In this document: positions 36,021-44,468 of the stretch, in pieces
How the letters are laid out: each line of letters opens with the position of its first letter
Position numbering within the stretch: the stretch's first letter is position 1
Assembly (NCBI RefSeq): GCF_900108365.1
Contig: NZ_FNWQ01000001.1
Coordinates: forward strand, 744,001 to 808,000
Source: Chryseobacterium culicis
Lineage (GTDB): Bacteria > Bacteroidota > Bacteroidia > Flavobacteriales > Weeksellaceae
Reading direction: 5' to 3'
Length of the DNA stretch: 64,000 nt
Program-made: the position numbers and the translations under genes
Notes under the pieces: model-generated
Told to the model about the DNA's origin: nothing
The model's database searches: none
The model's input: only the letters and a program-made list of their open reading frames with translations

Positions 36021-36794
36021 ATGAAAACAAAACTTGTCGATCTGACAAAACCTATCCAATACAATGCGGGAGACCCATGGTTCATGCGGGTGAAAATTAA
36101 ACATAAAGCACACCGGAAATCACATTGGTTGATTAGGTTGGCATTAAGACTTCCTTCAAGGCTTTTTCCTAAAAACTGGATTGGATGGGCAGATGATACC
36201 ATCAAAAATATGGGGCTTCATGCTACAACACATATTGATGCTCCCTGGCATTACGGCCCTGTAGTGGAAGGAAAGCCTGCTAAAACGATAGACCAGATTC
36301 CGCTGGAATGGTGTTTTGGAGACGGAATTGTGATCGACTGTACTCATAAAGAAGATTTTGTGGCCATTACCGTAGATGATCTTAAAAAAGATCTTGGTAA
36401 AAACGGAATTACCATCCAGGAAGGAAATATTGTTCTGATCAGAACGGATCGGGATAAAATGATGGGTACTCCGGATTTTGTAGAAAAAGGAACGGGAATG
36501 AGCAAAGAAGCTACAGAATGGCTGATAGACCAAGGGGTAAAAGTAATGGGAATTGATCAGTGGGGCTGGGATCTTCCTCTGAAATATATGGCTCAGAAAG
36601 CCAAAGAACTCAATGATCCGGAATTCTTCTGGGAAGGGCACCGTGTAGGTATTGAAAAAGAATATCTGCATATCGAACAGCTCACAAATCTACGTGCATT
36701 ACCTCCGTCCGGATTTAAAATCTGTGTATTTCCACTGAAGATTGTCGGCGGTTCTGCTGCTCCGGCAAGAGTGGTAGCAATGATGGATGTTTAG
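36021..36794 (+). CDS. Cyclase / kynurenine formamidase-like metal hydrolase
   Basis: A 257-residue cytosolic protein of the cyclase family. The metal-binding motif HATTHIDAPWHYG (HxTHxDxPxH) is at about residues 71-83, and the later GIDQWGWDLP and HIEQLTNLRALP segments are typical. The family includes bacterial arylformamidases and isatin hydrolases acting on cyclic amides. A long basic insert near the N-terminus (KIKHKAHRKSHWLIRLALRLP) is unlike KynB and argues against simple kynurenine formamidase. No pathway neighbours. Confidence 0.82.
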   Translation: MKTKLVDLTKPIQYNAGDPWFMRVKIKHKAHRKSHWLIRLALRLPSRLFPKNWIGWADDTIKNMGLHATTHIDAPWHYGPVVEGKPAKTIDQIPLEWCFGDGIVIDCTHKEDFVAITVDDLKKDLGKNGITIQEGNIVLIRTDRDKMMGTPDFVEKGTGMSKEATEWLIDQGVKVMGIDQWGWDLPLKYMAQKAKELNDPEFFWEGHRVGIEKEYLHIEQLTNLRALPPSGFKICVFPLKIVGGSAAPARVVAMMDV

Positions 36795-36817
36795 AAAAAA
36801 ATATCCGGAAACTAAAA

Positions 36818-36859
36818 ATAAAATGGCGGATTTGAAATTAATCAAATCCGCCATTTTAT
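36818..36859. terminator. Bidirectional terminator (cyclase / sdh operon)
   Basis: Seventeen-base perfect stem (36818-36834 with 36843-36859, core AAAATGGCGGATTTG) and an eight-base loop between the convergent genes ending at 36794 and 36882. Confidence 0.88.
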
Positions 36860-36881
36860 CTGTATCTCTTATTTTTCCGGA

Positions 36882-37634
36882 TTAATTCTTTTTTCTGAAA
36901 AATAAAGCTCGGTTATATTCAAAGTTCATCCGGGCAATATTCAGTACAGAAATTCCCTGAGGGCATTCCACCTCACAGGCTTCTGTATTCGAGCAGTGAC
37001 CGAATAATTCCGTATCCATCTGAGCTACCATATCCAGCACCCTTTTGCTCCGTTCTTCTTTTCCCTGTGGAAGAAGGGCCATGTGGGTGATTTTTGCAGA
37101 GGTAAACAAAGCTGCACTTCCGTTTTTGCAAGTGGCAACACAAGCTCCACATCCAATACAAGCCGCGGAATCAAAAGCTTCCTCAGCCGTCTGATGGGTC
37201 ACCGGAATGGCGGTAGCATCAGGGGCCTGGCCTGTATTGACAGACACAAAGCCTCCTGAAGAGATAATTCTGTCAAAAGCTGAGCGGTCTACTTTTAAAT
37301 CTTTCTTTACGGGAAATGCTTCGGAACGGAACGGTTCTATCAAAATGGTTTCCCCATCTTTAAATGATCGTAAATGAAGCTGGCAGGTAGTGGTGTTTTT
37401 TAATGGACCGTGGGCAATACCGTTAATCATCATCCCGCATTGTCCGCAGATTCCTTCACGGCAGTCGTGATCAAATTCTACAGGTTCATCCCCCTCAATG
37501 ATCAGCTTTTCATTCAGGGTATCCAGCATTTCTAAGAAAGACATATGGGAATTCAATCCTTTCAGGTCGTAAGGGACCAGTTTTCCTTCACTTTTTCTAT
37601 CTTTCTGTCTCCATATCTTAAGATGTAAATCCAT
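36882..37634 (-). CDS. sdhB: Succinate dehydrogenase/fumarate reductase iron-sulfur subunit
   Basis: A 250-residue Fe-S subunit of complex II. The [2Fe-2S] site is DCREGICGQCGMMING with a further Cys in TTTCQ; the C-terminal ferredoxin part has CIGCGACVATCKNGS and CSNTEACEVECPQGI. It passes electrons from the flavoprotein to the membrane b subunit. It starts 13 bases after sdhA and is the last gene of the porin-transporter-sdhCAB operon, followed by a strong bidirectional terminator. Confidence 0.96.
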   Translation of the reverse strand: MDLHLKIWRQKDRKSEGKLVPYDLKGLNSHMSFLEMLDTLNEKLIIEGDEPVEFDHDCREGICGQCGMMINGIAHGPLKNTTTCQLHLRSFKDGETILIEPFRSEAFPVKKDLKVDRSAFDRIISSGGFVSVNTGQAPDATAIPVTHQTAEEAFDSAACIGCGACVATCKNGSAALFTSAKITHMALLPQGKEERSKRVLDMVAQMDTELFGHCSNTEACEVECPQGISVLNIARMNFEYNRALFFRKKN

Positions 37635-37647
37635 AATTTTCTGTTTT

Positions 37648-39564
37648 TTATTTGTAACTTCTTACCGTTGGCTGAATCTCTTCAAAAACCAGAGGTTCCC
37701 GGATCAGTTCAGGTTCTCCGTTTTCGCCTGTCCATGCCCATGCGGAGATAAATTGGTATTCTGCATCATTTCTCATCGCTTCTCCATCCGGAGTCTGATA
37801 TTCTTCTCTGAAATGAGCTCCGCAGGATTCGTTACGGGTTAATGCATCATAGCACATCAGTTCTCCTATTTCAAAATAATCGGCTACACGGCCTGCCTTT
37901 TCCAGTTCGGTATTCATTTGATCTCCCTGTCCGGAAACCTTTACGTCTTTGTAAAATTCCTGTTTCAGTTTTCGGATTTCCTGAATGGCATATTTCAGTC
38001 CTTCTTCATTTCTGGCCAGTCCGCAATAATCATACAGGAGTTTTCCTAATGTTTTGTGGAAATAATCAACGGTTTTGGTTCCTTTGATGTTGATGAAATT
38101 ATTAATCTGGTCTTTAACCGCTTGTTCGGCCTGTTCAAATTCAGGGGTATCGGGTGAAATTTTTCCGGTATGAATTTCATCAGCCAGATAATTGGCAATG
38201 GTGTAAGGAGCAATGAAATATCCGTCTACTGATGCCTGCAGAAGTGAGTTGGCTCCTAATCTGTTGGCTCCGTGATCGGCAAAATTGGCTTCACCTAAAG
38301 CAAATAGACCGGGAACAGTAGTCATCAGCTCATAATCTACCCAAAGTCCGCCCATGGAGAAGTGCGCAGAAGGAGAGATCATCATAGGTTCTTTATACGC
38401 ATCATATCCTGTTATTTTAAGATACATGTCGAATAAGTTTCCGTATTTTTCTTTAATCTTCTCTTTTCCCTGTTCCTGTATTGCCTTCGAAAAATCGAGA
38501 TATACCGCATTTTTCAACGGCCCGATTCCGAACCCGGCATCAATTCTCTCCTTGGCGGCACGGGAAGAAATATCCCTTGGAGCAAGGTTTCCAAAAGCAG
38601 GATATCTTCTTTCGAGATAATAATCCCTTTCATTTTCCGGAATATCATTTGGTGGTCTGTTTTCCCCTTCCTTCAACGGAACCCAGATCCGCCCGTCATT
38701 ACGTAAAGATTCAGACATTAAGGTCAGTTTTGACTGATAATCTCCGGATTGCGGAAGGGAAGTAGGATGTACCTGTATCCAGCTCGGGGAAGCCATTAAA
38801 GCTCCTTTTTTATGTGCTCTCCAGATGGCAGAACCGTTACATCCCATGGCAAGGGTAGAGAGGTAATAAATTTTTCCGTAACCTCCTGTTGCCAATACAA
38901 CAGCGTGAGCTGCATGTCTTTCAATATCTCCCGTGTCTAAATTTCTTACGATAATTCCTCTGGCTTTGCCGTCAACAGTCACCAGATCCAGCATTTCATG
39001 TCTTGAAAATAATTGCACGGAACCTTTTCCTACCTGTCTCATCAACGCTTGATAAGCACCCAGAAGAAGCTGCTGCCCAGTTTGTCCTCTTGCGTAGAAC
39101 GTACGGCTTACCTGAACCCCTCCGAATGAACGGTTGTTCAGATATCCCCCATATTCACGGCCAAAGGGAACGCCCTGTGCCACAGCCTGGTCAATGAGGT
39201 TCAGAGAACATTCTGCCATTCGGTATACATTGGCCTCACGCGCTCTGAAGTCTCCTCCTTTCAGGGTGTCAACAAACATTCTGTAAACACTGTCGCCATC
39301 GTTTTTATAGTTTTTTGCTGCATTCACACCTCCCTGTGCTGCCACAGAATGTGCTCTTCTCGGGCTGTCCTGAAAACAGAATGATTTCACATTATATCCC
39401 ATTTCTCCTAAAGACGCAGCGATAGAACTTCCTGCCAGTCCCGTTCCTACAACAATGACATCCAGTTTTTTTCGGTTGGCAGGATTAACGAGTCTTGCTT
39501 TCTTTTTATAGTTTTCCCATTTATGTTCCAATGGGCCCTGTGGTATTTTTGAATCTAAAATCAT
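37648..39564 (-). CDS. sdhA: Succinate dehydrogenase/fumarate reductase flavoprotein subunit
   Basis: A 638-residue flavoprotein with FAD motif [21 protein letters not shown] and the His-containing [14 protein letters not shown] block that bears covalent FAD. Catalytic and binding signatures include [41 protein letters not shown] and the QEFYKD C-terminal part. The start at 39564 ([11 protein letters not shown]) is preferred because the longer frame begins with Cys-rich residues overlapping sdhC. It lies 11 bases after sdhC and 13 before sdhB. The length and the epsilon/B-type layout match Bacteroidota complex II, which can act in either direction. Confidence 0.96.
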   Translation of the reverse strand: MILDSKIPQGPLEHKWENYKKKARLVNPANRKKLDVIVVGTGLAGSSIAASLGEMGYNVKSFCFQDSPRRAHSVAAQGGVNAAKNYKNDGDSVYRMFVDTLKGGDFRAREANVYRMAECSLNLIDQAVAQGVPFGREYGGYLNNRSFGGVQVSRTFYARGQTGQQLLLGAYQALMRQVGKGSVQLFSRHEMLDLVTVDGKARGIIVRNLDTGDIERHAAHAVVLATGGYGKIYYLSTLAMGCNGSAIWRAHKKGALMASPSWIQVHPTSLPQSGDYQSKLTLMSESLRNDGRIWVPLKEGENRPPNDIPENERDYYLERRYPAFGNLAPRDISSRAAKERIDAGFGIGPLKNAVYLDFSKAIQEQGKEKIKEKYGNLFDMYLKITGYDAYKEPMMISPSAHFSMGGLWVDYELMTTVPGLFALGEANFADHGANRLGANSLLQASVDGYFIAPYTIANYLADEIHTGKISPDTPEFEQAEQAVKDQINNFINIKGTKTVDYFHKTLGKLLYDYCGLARNEEGLKYAIQEIRKLKQEFYKDVKVSGQGDQMNTELEKAGRVADYFEIGELMCYDALTRNESCGAHFREEYQTPDGEAMRNDAEYQFISAWAWTGENGEPELIREPLVFEEIQPTVRSYK

Positions 39565-39575
39565 GACCGTTGTGT

Positions 39576-40232
39576 TTAATGATACGTAAAGAATACATAA
39601 ATGGGCATTAATGCAAAACCAACACATATAATGATTGAATAAGCAATCCCGATGGTTTTAAACCATTGTACAAATTTTGGATGATATAATCCCAGAGTTC
39701 TTACAGCACTGTGTATTCCGTGAATCAGGTGATAGCATAGAGCGATCATTGATACAACATAAATGATAACGTACCACCATTCTTTAAAGACATTGACTAC
39801 CAGAACGTAGAGGTCTTTATTCCCGTTTTCATCCAAAGGAGGATTTCCGAATTTGTAGATATACCAGAAATTCTGGAAATGAATTACAAGGAAGATCAGG
39901 ATTAAAGTTCCGAGAATTCCCATATTTCTGGAAGCCCATTGGCTGGCTCTTCCACGTCTGTCGGCCTTATAATCTCCGCCGGATTTTCTGTTTTTTAAAG
40001 TGATAATTAAGCCGTCTACCGCATGCAGAATGATACTGGCATACAAAACGTAAGAAACTATTTTGATAATGATATTTCCTGATAAAAAATGCGAATAGGC
40101 ATTAAACTGCAGGTGTGCCTGCTCTTGCGGAAGGAAAAGCTGAAGATTTCCAAGGAAATGAATCAACAGGAAGAATCCCAAAAAAAGTCCCGTAAGGCAC
40201 ATCAGCATTTTTCTTGACAATGTTGATAACAT
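39576..40232 (-). CDS. sdhC: Succinate dehydrogenase cytochrome b subunit (SdhC/FrdC type)
   Basis: A 218-residue membrane subunit with five hydrophobic helices, of the single fused B-type cytochrome b558 kind. Heme-ligand His candidates are in [38 protein letters not shown] and [14 protein letters not shown]. It anchors complex II and exchanges electrons with menaquinone. It begins 16 bases after the dicarboxylate transporter stop, so it shares that transcript. Confidence 0.93.
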   Translation of the reverse strand: MLSTLSRKMLMCLTGLFLGFFLLIHFLGNLQLFLPQEQAHLQFNAYSHFLSGNIIIKIVSYVLYASIILHAVDGLIITLKNRKSGGDYKADRRGRASQWASRNMGILGTLILIFLVIHFQNFWYIYKFGNPPLDENGNKDLYVLVVNVFKEWWYVIIYVVSMIALCYHLIHGIHSAVRTLGLYHPKFVQWFKTIGIAYSIIICVGFALMPIYVFFTYH

Positions 40233-40248
40233 ATTTTTGATTTATTGG

Positions 40249-41679
40249 TTAATAATATCCTAAGACTTTCATCCACAATCCTCCTACAACCATATAAATG
40301 ATCAGCAGAACGATTCCTATCTCAAGACCTCTGAGCCACCAGGCTTTCAGGTCCACATATCCGCTTCCGAAGAATACCGGTGCCGGACCGTGCCCGTAAT
40401 GGGTAAGCACTCCATAAATAGAGCCCATGAAGCCCAGCATCATTGCCAGCAGCATAGGAGGAATTCCTAAAGAAACCCCTACCCCCAATAATGCGGCATA
40501 CATGGCTGCTACGTGCGCCGTAGCGCTGGCAAAAATATAATGACTGAAGAAATAGACTACAATAATCACCGGGAAGGCTACCTGCCAGCTCAACCCTCCG
40601 ATTTGCACCTTGATCAGATTACTGAACCAGCCAATGAATCCCAATTCATTTAAAGAACTGGCCATCATCACCAGTACGGCGAACCAAACGATTGTATCCC
40701 ATGCACCTTTTTCACCTTTTACATCCTCCCAGGTTAATACGGAAGTTAGTAATAATAAGGTTAATCCGATGAAAGCTGTTGTGGTAGCATCAATGGAAAG
40801 TGCACCGCCAAATATCCAAAGGGCCAGCAGGATAAAGAACGCCAGCAGCATCAGCCATTCGTTTCTGGAAATAGGCCCCATTTCTTTTAATTTTTCTGCG
40901 GCCATTTTAGGCGCATCGCCCGTTTTTTTAAGTTCAGGCGGATATAATTTGTATAATACTAAAGGAACGACAAAAAATGCTACTGCGCCCGGAATAAAAC
41001 CCGCTGCGGCCCATGACATCCAGGTAATATCAATACCAAGATTGGCAGCAAATTTCTGGCACATCGGGTTACTCGCTGTGCCGGTAAGGAACATGGAAGA
41101 CGCGATGAGGTTCATGTAATAGCTGTTCAGCGTTAAGAATGATCCTAATTTTCTATGAGTTTCCGGTTTTTCAGGAACGGAATCAAAGCTTATCGCCATA
41201 GATTTCATGATCGGGTAGATGATTCCGCCGCCTCTTGCCGTATTACTTGGAATAGCAGGTGCCAGGCAGACATCAGCCAATCCTAATCCGTAAGCTAGCC
41301 CAAGTGAGCTTTTACCAAAAACTCTTATGAATAGGAAGGCAATACGGTTTCCCAATCCTGTTTTGATAAACCCTCTGGCAATAAAGAAGGAGATCCCGAT
41401 CAGCCAGATGACTTTGTCTCCAAAACCGGAAAGAGCCTTGGTAATAGATTTTCCTGCATCTCCGGGAGCGACTACCTGCGTAAGGGCTGTAAAACCAATG
41501 GCCATCATACACATGGTTCCCATGGGAGCTGCTTTAAGAATGATTCCTAAAATAGTGGCTGCAAAGATCGCAAACAGATGCCAGGCATTTTCGGCTACAC
41601 CTTCCGGAGCAGGAATGAACCATATGATTAACGCAACAACAAATGTGATCGCTACGTTTTTAATATTAATTTCTTTCAT
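40249..41679 (-). CDS. DASS/SLC13-family dicarboxylate transporter
   Basis: A 476-residue polytopic inner-membrane transporter of the divalent anion:sodium symporter family (SLC13/CitT-like). Around twelve hydrophobic segments are visible, with the SNT-type motifs LGLADVCLAPAIPSNTARGGGIIYPI and LTGTASNPMCQ, the two substrate/Na loops of the family, and GVLTHYGHGPAPVFFGSG. Likely substrates are C4-dicarboxylates (succinate, fumarate, malate, tartrate). The position between a porin and sdhCAB supports succinate/fumarate uptake or exchange. Confidence 0.9.
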   Translation of the reverse strand: MKEINIKNVAITFVVALIIWFIPAPEGVAENAWHLFAIFAATILGIILKAAPMGTMCMMAIGFTALTQVVAPGDAGKSITKALSGFGDKVIWLIGISFFIARGFIKTGLGNRIAFLFIRVFGKSSLGLAYGLGLADVCLAPAIPSNTARGGGIIYPIMKSMAISFDSVPEKPETHRKLGSFLTLNSYYMNLIASSMFLTGTASNPMCQKFAANLGIDITWMSWAAAGFIPGAVAFFVVPLVLYKLYPPELKKTGDAPKMAAEKLKEMGPISRNEWLMLLAFFILLALWIFGGALSIDATTTAFIGLTLLLLTSVLTWEDVKGEKGAWDTIVWFAVLVMMASSLNELGFIGWFSNLIKVQIGGLSWQVAFPVIIVVYFFSHYIFASATAHVAAMYAALLGVGVSLGIPPMLLAMMLGFMGSIYGVLTHYGHGPAPVFFGSGYVDLKAWWLRGLEIGIVLLIIYMVVGGLWMKVLGYY

Positions 41680-41700
41680 GATACTAACTATTTTAAGCGT

Positions 41701-42867
41701 TTAGAATCTACTTTGTACCTGGACAATGAATAGATTATTATTGTATTGTGATGTGTTTTCCACCTGATGTTTGTAGCGGTCAAACTGTACTCCCAGCTGA
41801 ATTCTAGCCCCATAGTTTTTCAGGAATTCCAATCCGAACATCGGGGTGATTGTCTGTCTTGGGTTGGAAGCCATTCTGAAATTAGTGTCCAGATATTCGT
41901 AACGGCAGGACAGTTCAAAAGCACTCAGGTTTTTGTGATTGATCTCATATCTTAGATTCGGAAGGAAATAGGCACCACGAATGAGATACTGGTCCGGATT
42001 GTCTGGCCGAAGTTCAGGGGCAATAGAGTTGTATAAAACGTGGTTGGTTGCCTGTTTGGCTTCCAGCTGCATATCAAGGCTCCATTTGGGATCAAACTGA
42101 ATCAGTGAGCTCAGATCTATCCCTACAGCGTAGACTTTTTTGCTGAAAACTTCTCCGGTTCCCCCATTCAAACCTACATTGAAATGGTATTTTTTTGATA
42201 ATCCGAACACAAGGCGGGTTGAATACTGTTTTCCGTTGTCATTATCATTGATCTGGTTTTTTCCATTTCCGTTCACTATAGAAACTGCGTATTGGAAAGG
42301 AATTTCTCCCAATTGAAGCTGTCCTGTAGCAGACATTCCGATCTGGAAGCTCGTCCAGCCCAGTTTTCCGAACTCTGTATACTGATTAGACCAGTCTAAA
42401 GATTTAATAATATCAATAGGATAAGTCTCTTCAATACCGAACCACGGTCTGAACTGTCCTACGGTAATCGCTAACTTTGGGTTGAAAGTATATTTCAGGT
42501 AAGCATTTTCAAGAACTCTGCTTTTAGGATCATTTTTAAAATCGGCAAGATTGGCTAAAACAACCACTTCAGTACGTTTACTGATCTGTGCCCGAACCTG
42601 GACCCTCATGTATTTCAGCATGAAATTATTATCTGTTCCGGAGCCGTCCGTGTGATGAAGTCCGTTTACATCAACATCTTTGCTCATCCCTACAAGATAG
42701 CGCGCCTGAAAAAGGCCTTTGATCTGCAGCTGCGGATATTTTACATTGTCTTCTTCCTGTGCCTGAGGTGTGGTCTTCAGAGAATCCTGATTTTGCGCAT
42801 AAGCAGATAACCCGCAGGCCAGCATGCAAAGGATCAGGCTTTTCTTTTTAAGTGAAAAAAAGGCCAT
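41701..42867 (-). CDS. Outer-membrane porin (OprO/OprP-like) of the dicarboxylate operon
   Basis: A 388-residue porin: signal peptide (KKKSLILCMLACGLSAYA, then Q), start at 42867 (MAFFSLKKK) in preference to 13 residues earlier. The mature barrel has LQIKGLFQARYLVGMSKD, YMRVQVRAQISKRTEVV and ends in QVQSRF, a C-terminal Phe as in outer-membrane barrels. Phosphate-selective-porin-like. It starts the operon, 21 bases before the transporter, so it probably admits dicarboxylates or other anions rather than phosphate. Substrate is inference. Confidence 0.86.
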   Translation of the reverse strand: MAFFSLKKKSLILCMLACGLSAYAQNQDSLKTTPQAQEEDNVKYPQLQIKGLFQARYLVGMSKDVDVNGLHHTDGSGTDNNFMLKYMRVQVRAQISKRTEVVVLANLADFKNDPKSRVLENAYLKYTFNPKLAITVGQFRPWFGIEETYPIDIIKSLDWSNQYTEFGKLGWTSFQIGMSATGQLQLGEIPFQYAVSIVNGNGKNQINDNDNGKQYSTRLVFGLSKKYHFNVGLNGGTGEVFSKKVYAVGIDLSSLIQFDPKWSLDMQLEAKQATNHVLYNSIAPELRPDNPDQYLIRGAYFLPNLRYEINHKNLSAFELSCRYEYLDTNFRMASNPRQTITPMFGLEFLKNYGARIQLGVQFDRYKHQVENTSQYNNNLFIVQVQSRF

Positions 42868-43037
42868 ATCTATTTTTGTTTTTACTGTGAATATCAGTTT
42901 AACCACAACTTGTTAACTAACCCACAAATCTTTTGGCTGATAACAACCTGAATACTTAACATTGCTTCCGTTTAATCCTAATAAAGGTACACTCAGAGCA
43001 TTGTCTGCTAAGGGCAAGTACAGTTGTGGCTGAATAT

Positions 43038-44087
43038 TTATTTTAATCCTAAGAAAGTGAAAGGTGCAGATTCTTTAAAATTTGCATTGGATTTCCCGTT
43101 ATAAGTGTTATTATTACTAAGATCCAGTTTCATCACTTTTCCTTTAGGACTTAAATCAAAATCTTTAAGATCTACCCAGAAAGTATTCGGAGTGAAAACA
43201 GTCTCAAAATAATACACAAGATTCTTCTGATCAGAAACAGAACGCCATCTTGTAGAGGAAATATTAGGCTCCGTTGCAGAAGTGATTCCATAAGGTACGG
43301 AACAGTTTCTGATAACGCTGAAAACACTGGCTATTGCTGTGCGGGTATCTGCAGTCTGAGGAATTGCATTGATGTAGTAGGAAGCTCGTACGAAACGGTC
43401 TGCCGCACGGTTTGTTCCCGGAAGCATTACCGTTCCCGGAATCCCTTTCCAGTAATTGTTTAACGCCAGCTGTTCCTCAAAAACAGGAGAGTTGGTCATT
43501 ACTGTATAAGAGGGATCATGATGAATAACCAGTTTTCCGTCAATATATTCAAATACCGCATTGTCTCCGGAAGCATCCGAAATGGAAAGGTGGACGGTTG
43601 TAAACCTTTCTGTTCCCGGAATATAATCACTTACAATAACGAACGGCTCTTTTCGTGAGAACTCTACGGCTTCTTTTACTGTGGCAAAATTGTCAAGATA
43701 ATATTGGGCCCATAATGAAATTGCAATTCCCTTTTTACTTCCTTTACCATCAAATTTTGGGTATTGGGATTCTCCCAGCCAAAGAAGATTGGCCACTAAT
43801 CCTTTTTCATTCATTCCGTCTGCTGACGCAATATCCCAGGAAGAGCTTACAAGACTTCCATATTTTGCCGTCCATTTTACAGATTTCGGACCTACCAATC
43901 CATTACGGTCTATTCCTTTGGGCAAAACCCATAAGTTGGCCGGAATTTCGTCACGCCAGTCCATAGAACGGGCTGTGATAACCGTATTTTGGGGTCCTTT
44001 GTAAACTACTCTTGTACATGCTTCTGATGGATTCCACAATCCTATAGAAAGGATCAGAGAAAATAAAATTAATGGGAACTTTTTCAT
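43038..44087 (-). CDS. Ntn-hydrolase linear amide (choloylglycine/penicillin V acylase) family enzyme
   Basis: A 349-residue exported amidase. A signal peptide ends just before the catalytic Cys (SEA-CTRVVY, Cys24), which must become the N-terminal nucleophile. Other family features are ARSMDWRDEI, WDIASADGMNEKGL and VMTNSPVFEEQLALNNYW (Asn/Asp/Arg Ntn set). Family members cleave bile-salt amides, penicillin V or acyl-homoserine lactones; the sequence does not choose among them. A 170-base gap separates it from the porin, so it may have its own transcript. Confidence 0.86.
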   Translation of the reverse strand: MKKFPLILFSLILSIGLWNPSEACTRVVYKGPQNTVITARSMDWRDEIPANLWVLPKGIDRNGLVGPKSVKWTAKYGSLVSSSWDIASADGMNEKGLVANLLWLGESQYPKFDGKGSKKGIAISLWAQYYLDNFATVKEAVEFSRKEPFVIVSDYIPGTERFTTVHLSISDASGDNAVFEYIDGKLVIHHDPSYTVMTNSPVFEEQLALNNYWKGIPGTVMLPGTNRAADRFVRASYYINAIPQTADTRTAIASVFSVIRNCSVPYGITSATEPNISSTRWRSVSDQKNLVYYFETVFTPNTFWVDLKDFDLSPKGKVMKLDLSNNNTYNGKSNANFKESAPFTFLGLK

Positions 44088-44439
44088 AATAGTATTATTT
44101 GAATTTAAATTTTGTATTGAATTTATTGAGAATAATTCAATGGATTTTGATCATATTCATTATTTGGTGATATAAATTTAGCGAAATTTGTTTAAATAAA
44201 ACAATAATTAAGGTTAATAATGTGTAATCCATGTTATGAATCATGGTTAATGAATGAATAACTCCATTATTGAGAAATTTTTTGTATATTTTAGAGATAT
44301 GACATTAAAAAAGGGGAAAAACAAAGAATATTTCAACGCGTTTTTTAATGTTCTTTTTATCCACCATCGCCCGTGACTGCTTGTTAGAGAGGTATTTGAA
44401 ATAAGATACCACAAAAATTAACATTATTTAAAAAAGCGC
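44088..44439. other. Intergenic region upstream of bphP
   Basis: About 350 bases, very AT-rich. It contains a small CCATG/CATGG dyad near 44230 but no gene of note. The end of the region leads into the -7 box at 44440. Confidence 0.5.
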
Positions 44440-44447
44440 TATATTTG
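44440..44447 (+). promoter_or_regulatory. Candidate -7 box of bphP-bphO
   Basis: TATATTTG overlaps the TTG at 44445 that would be an alternative start codon. If this is the -7 element, transcription starts near 44454 and the ATG at 44469 is the true start with a leader of about 15 bases. No TTTG at -33. Confidence 0.45.
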
Positions 44448-44468
44448 ATTAAAAGACTGAAAAGATAT

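Noticed and set aside
42902..43029. CCACAACT / AGTTGTGG inverted pair flanking the gap before the porin gene
   Set aside because: Eight bases about 110 apart is not beyond chance, and no structural role is apparent.
44445..44468. TTG start eight codons upstream of bphP
   Set aside because: The TTG forms part of a good -7 box, and the family's N-terminus begins near the ATG at 44469.
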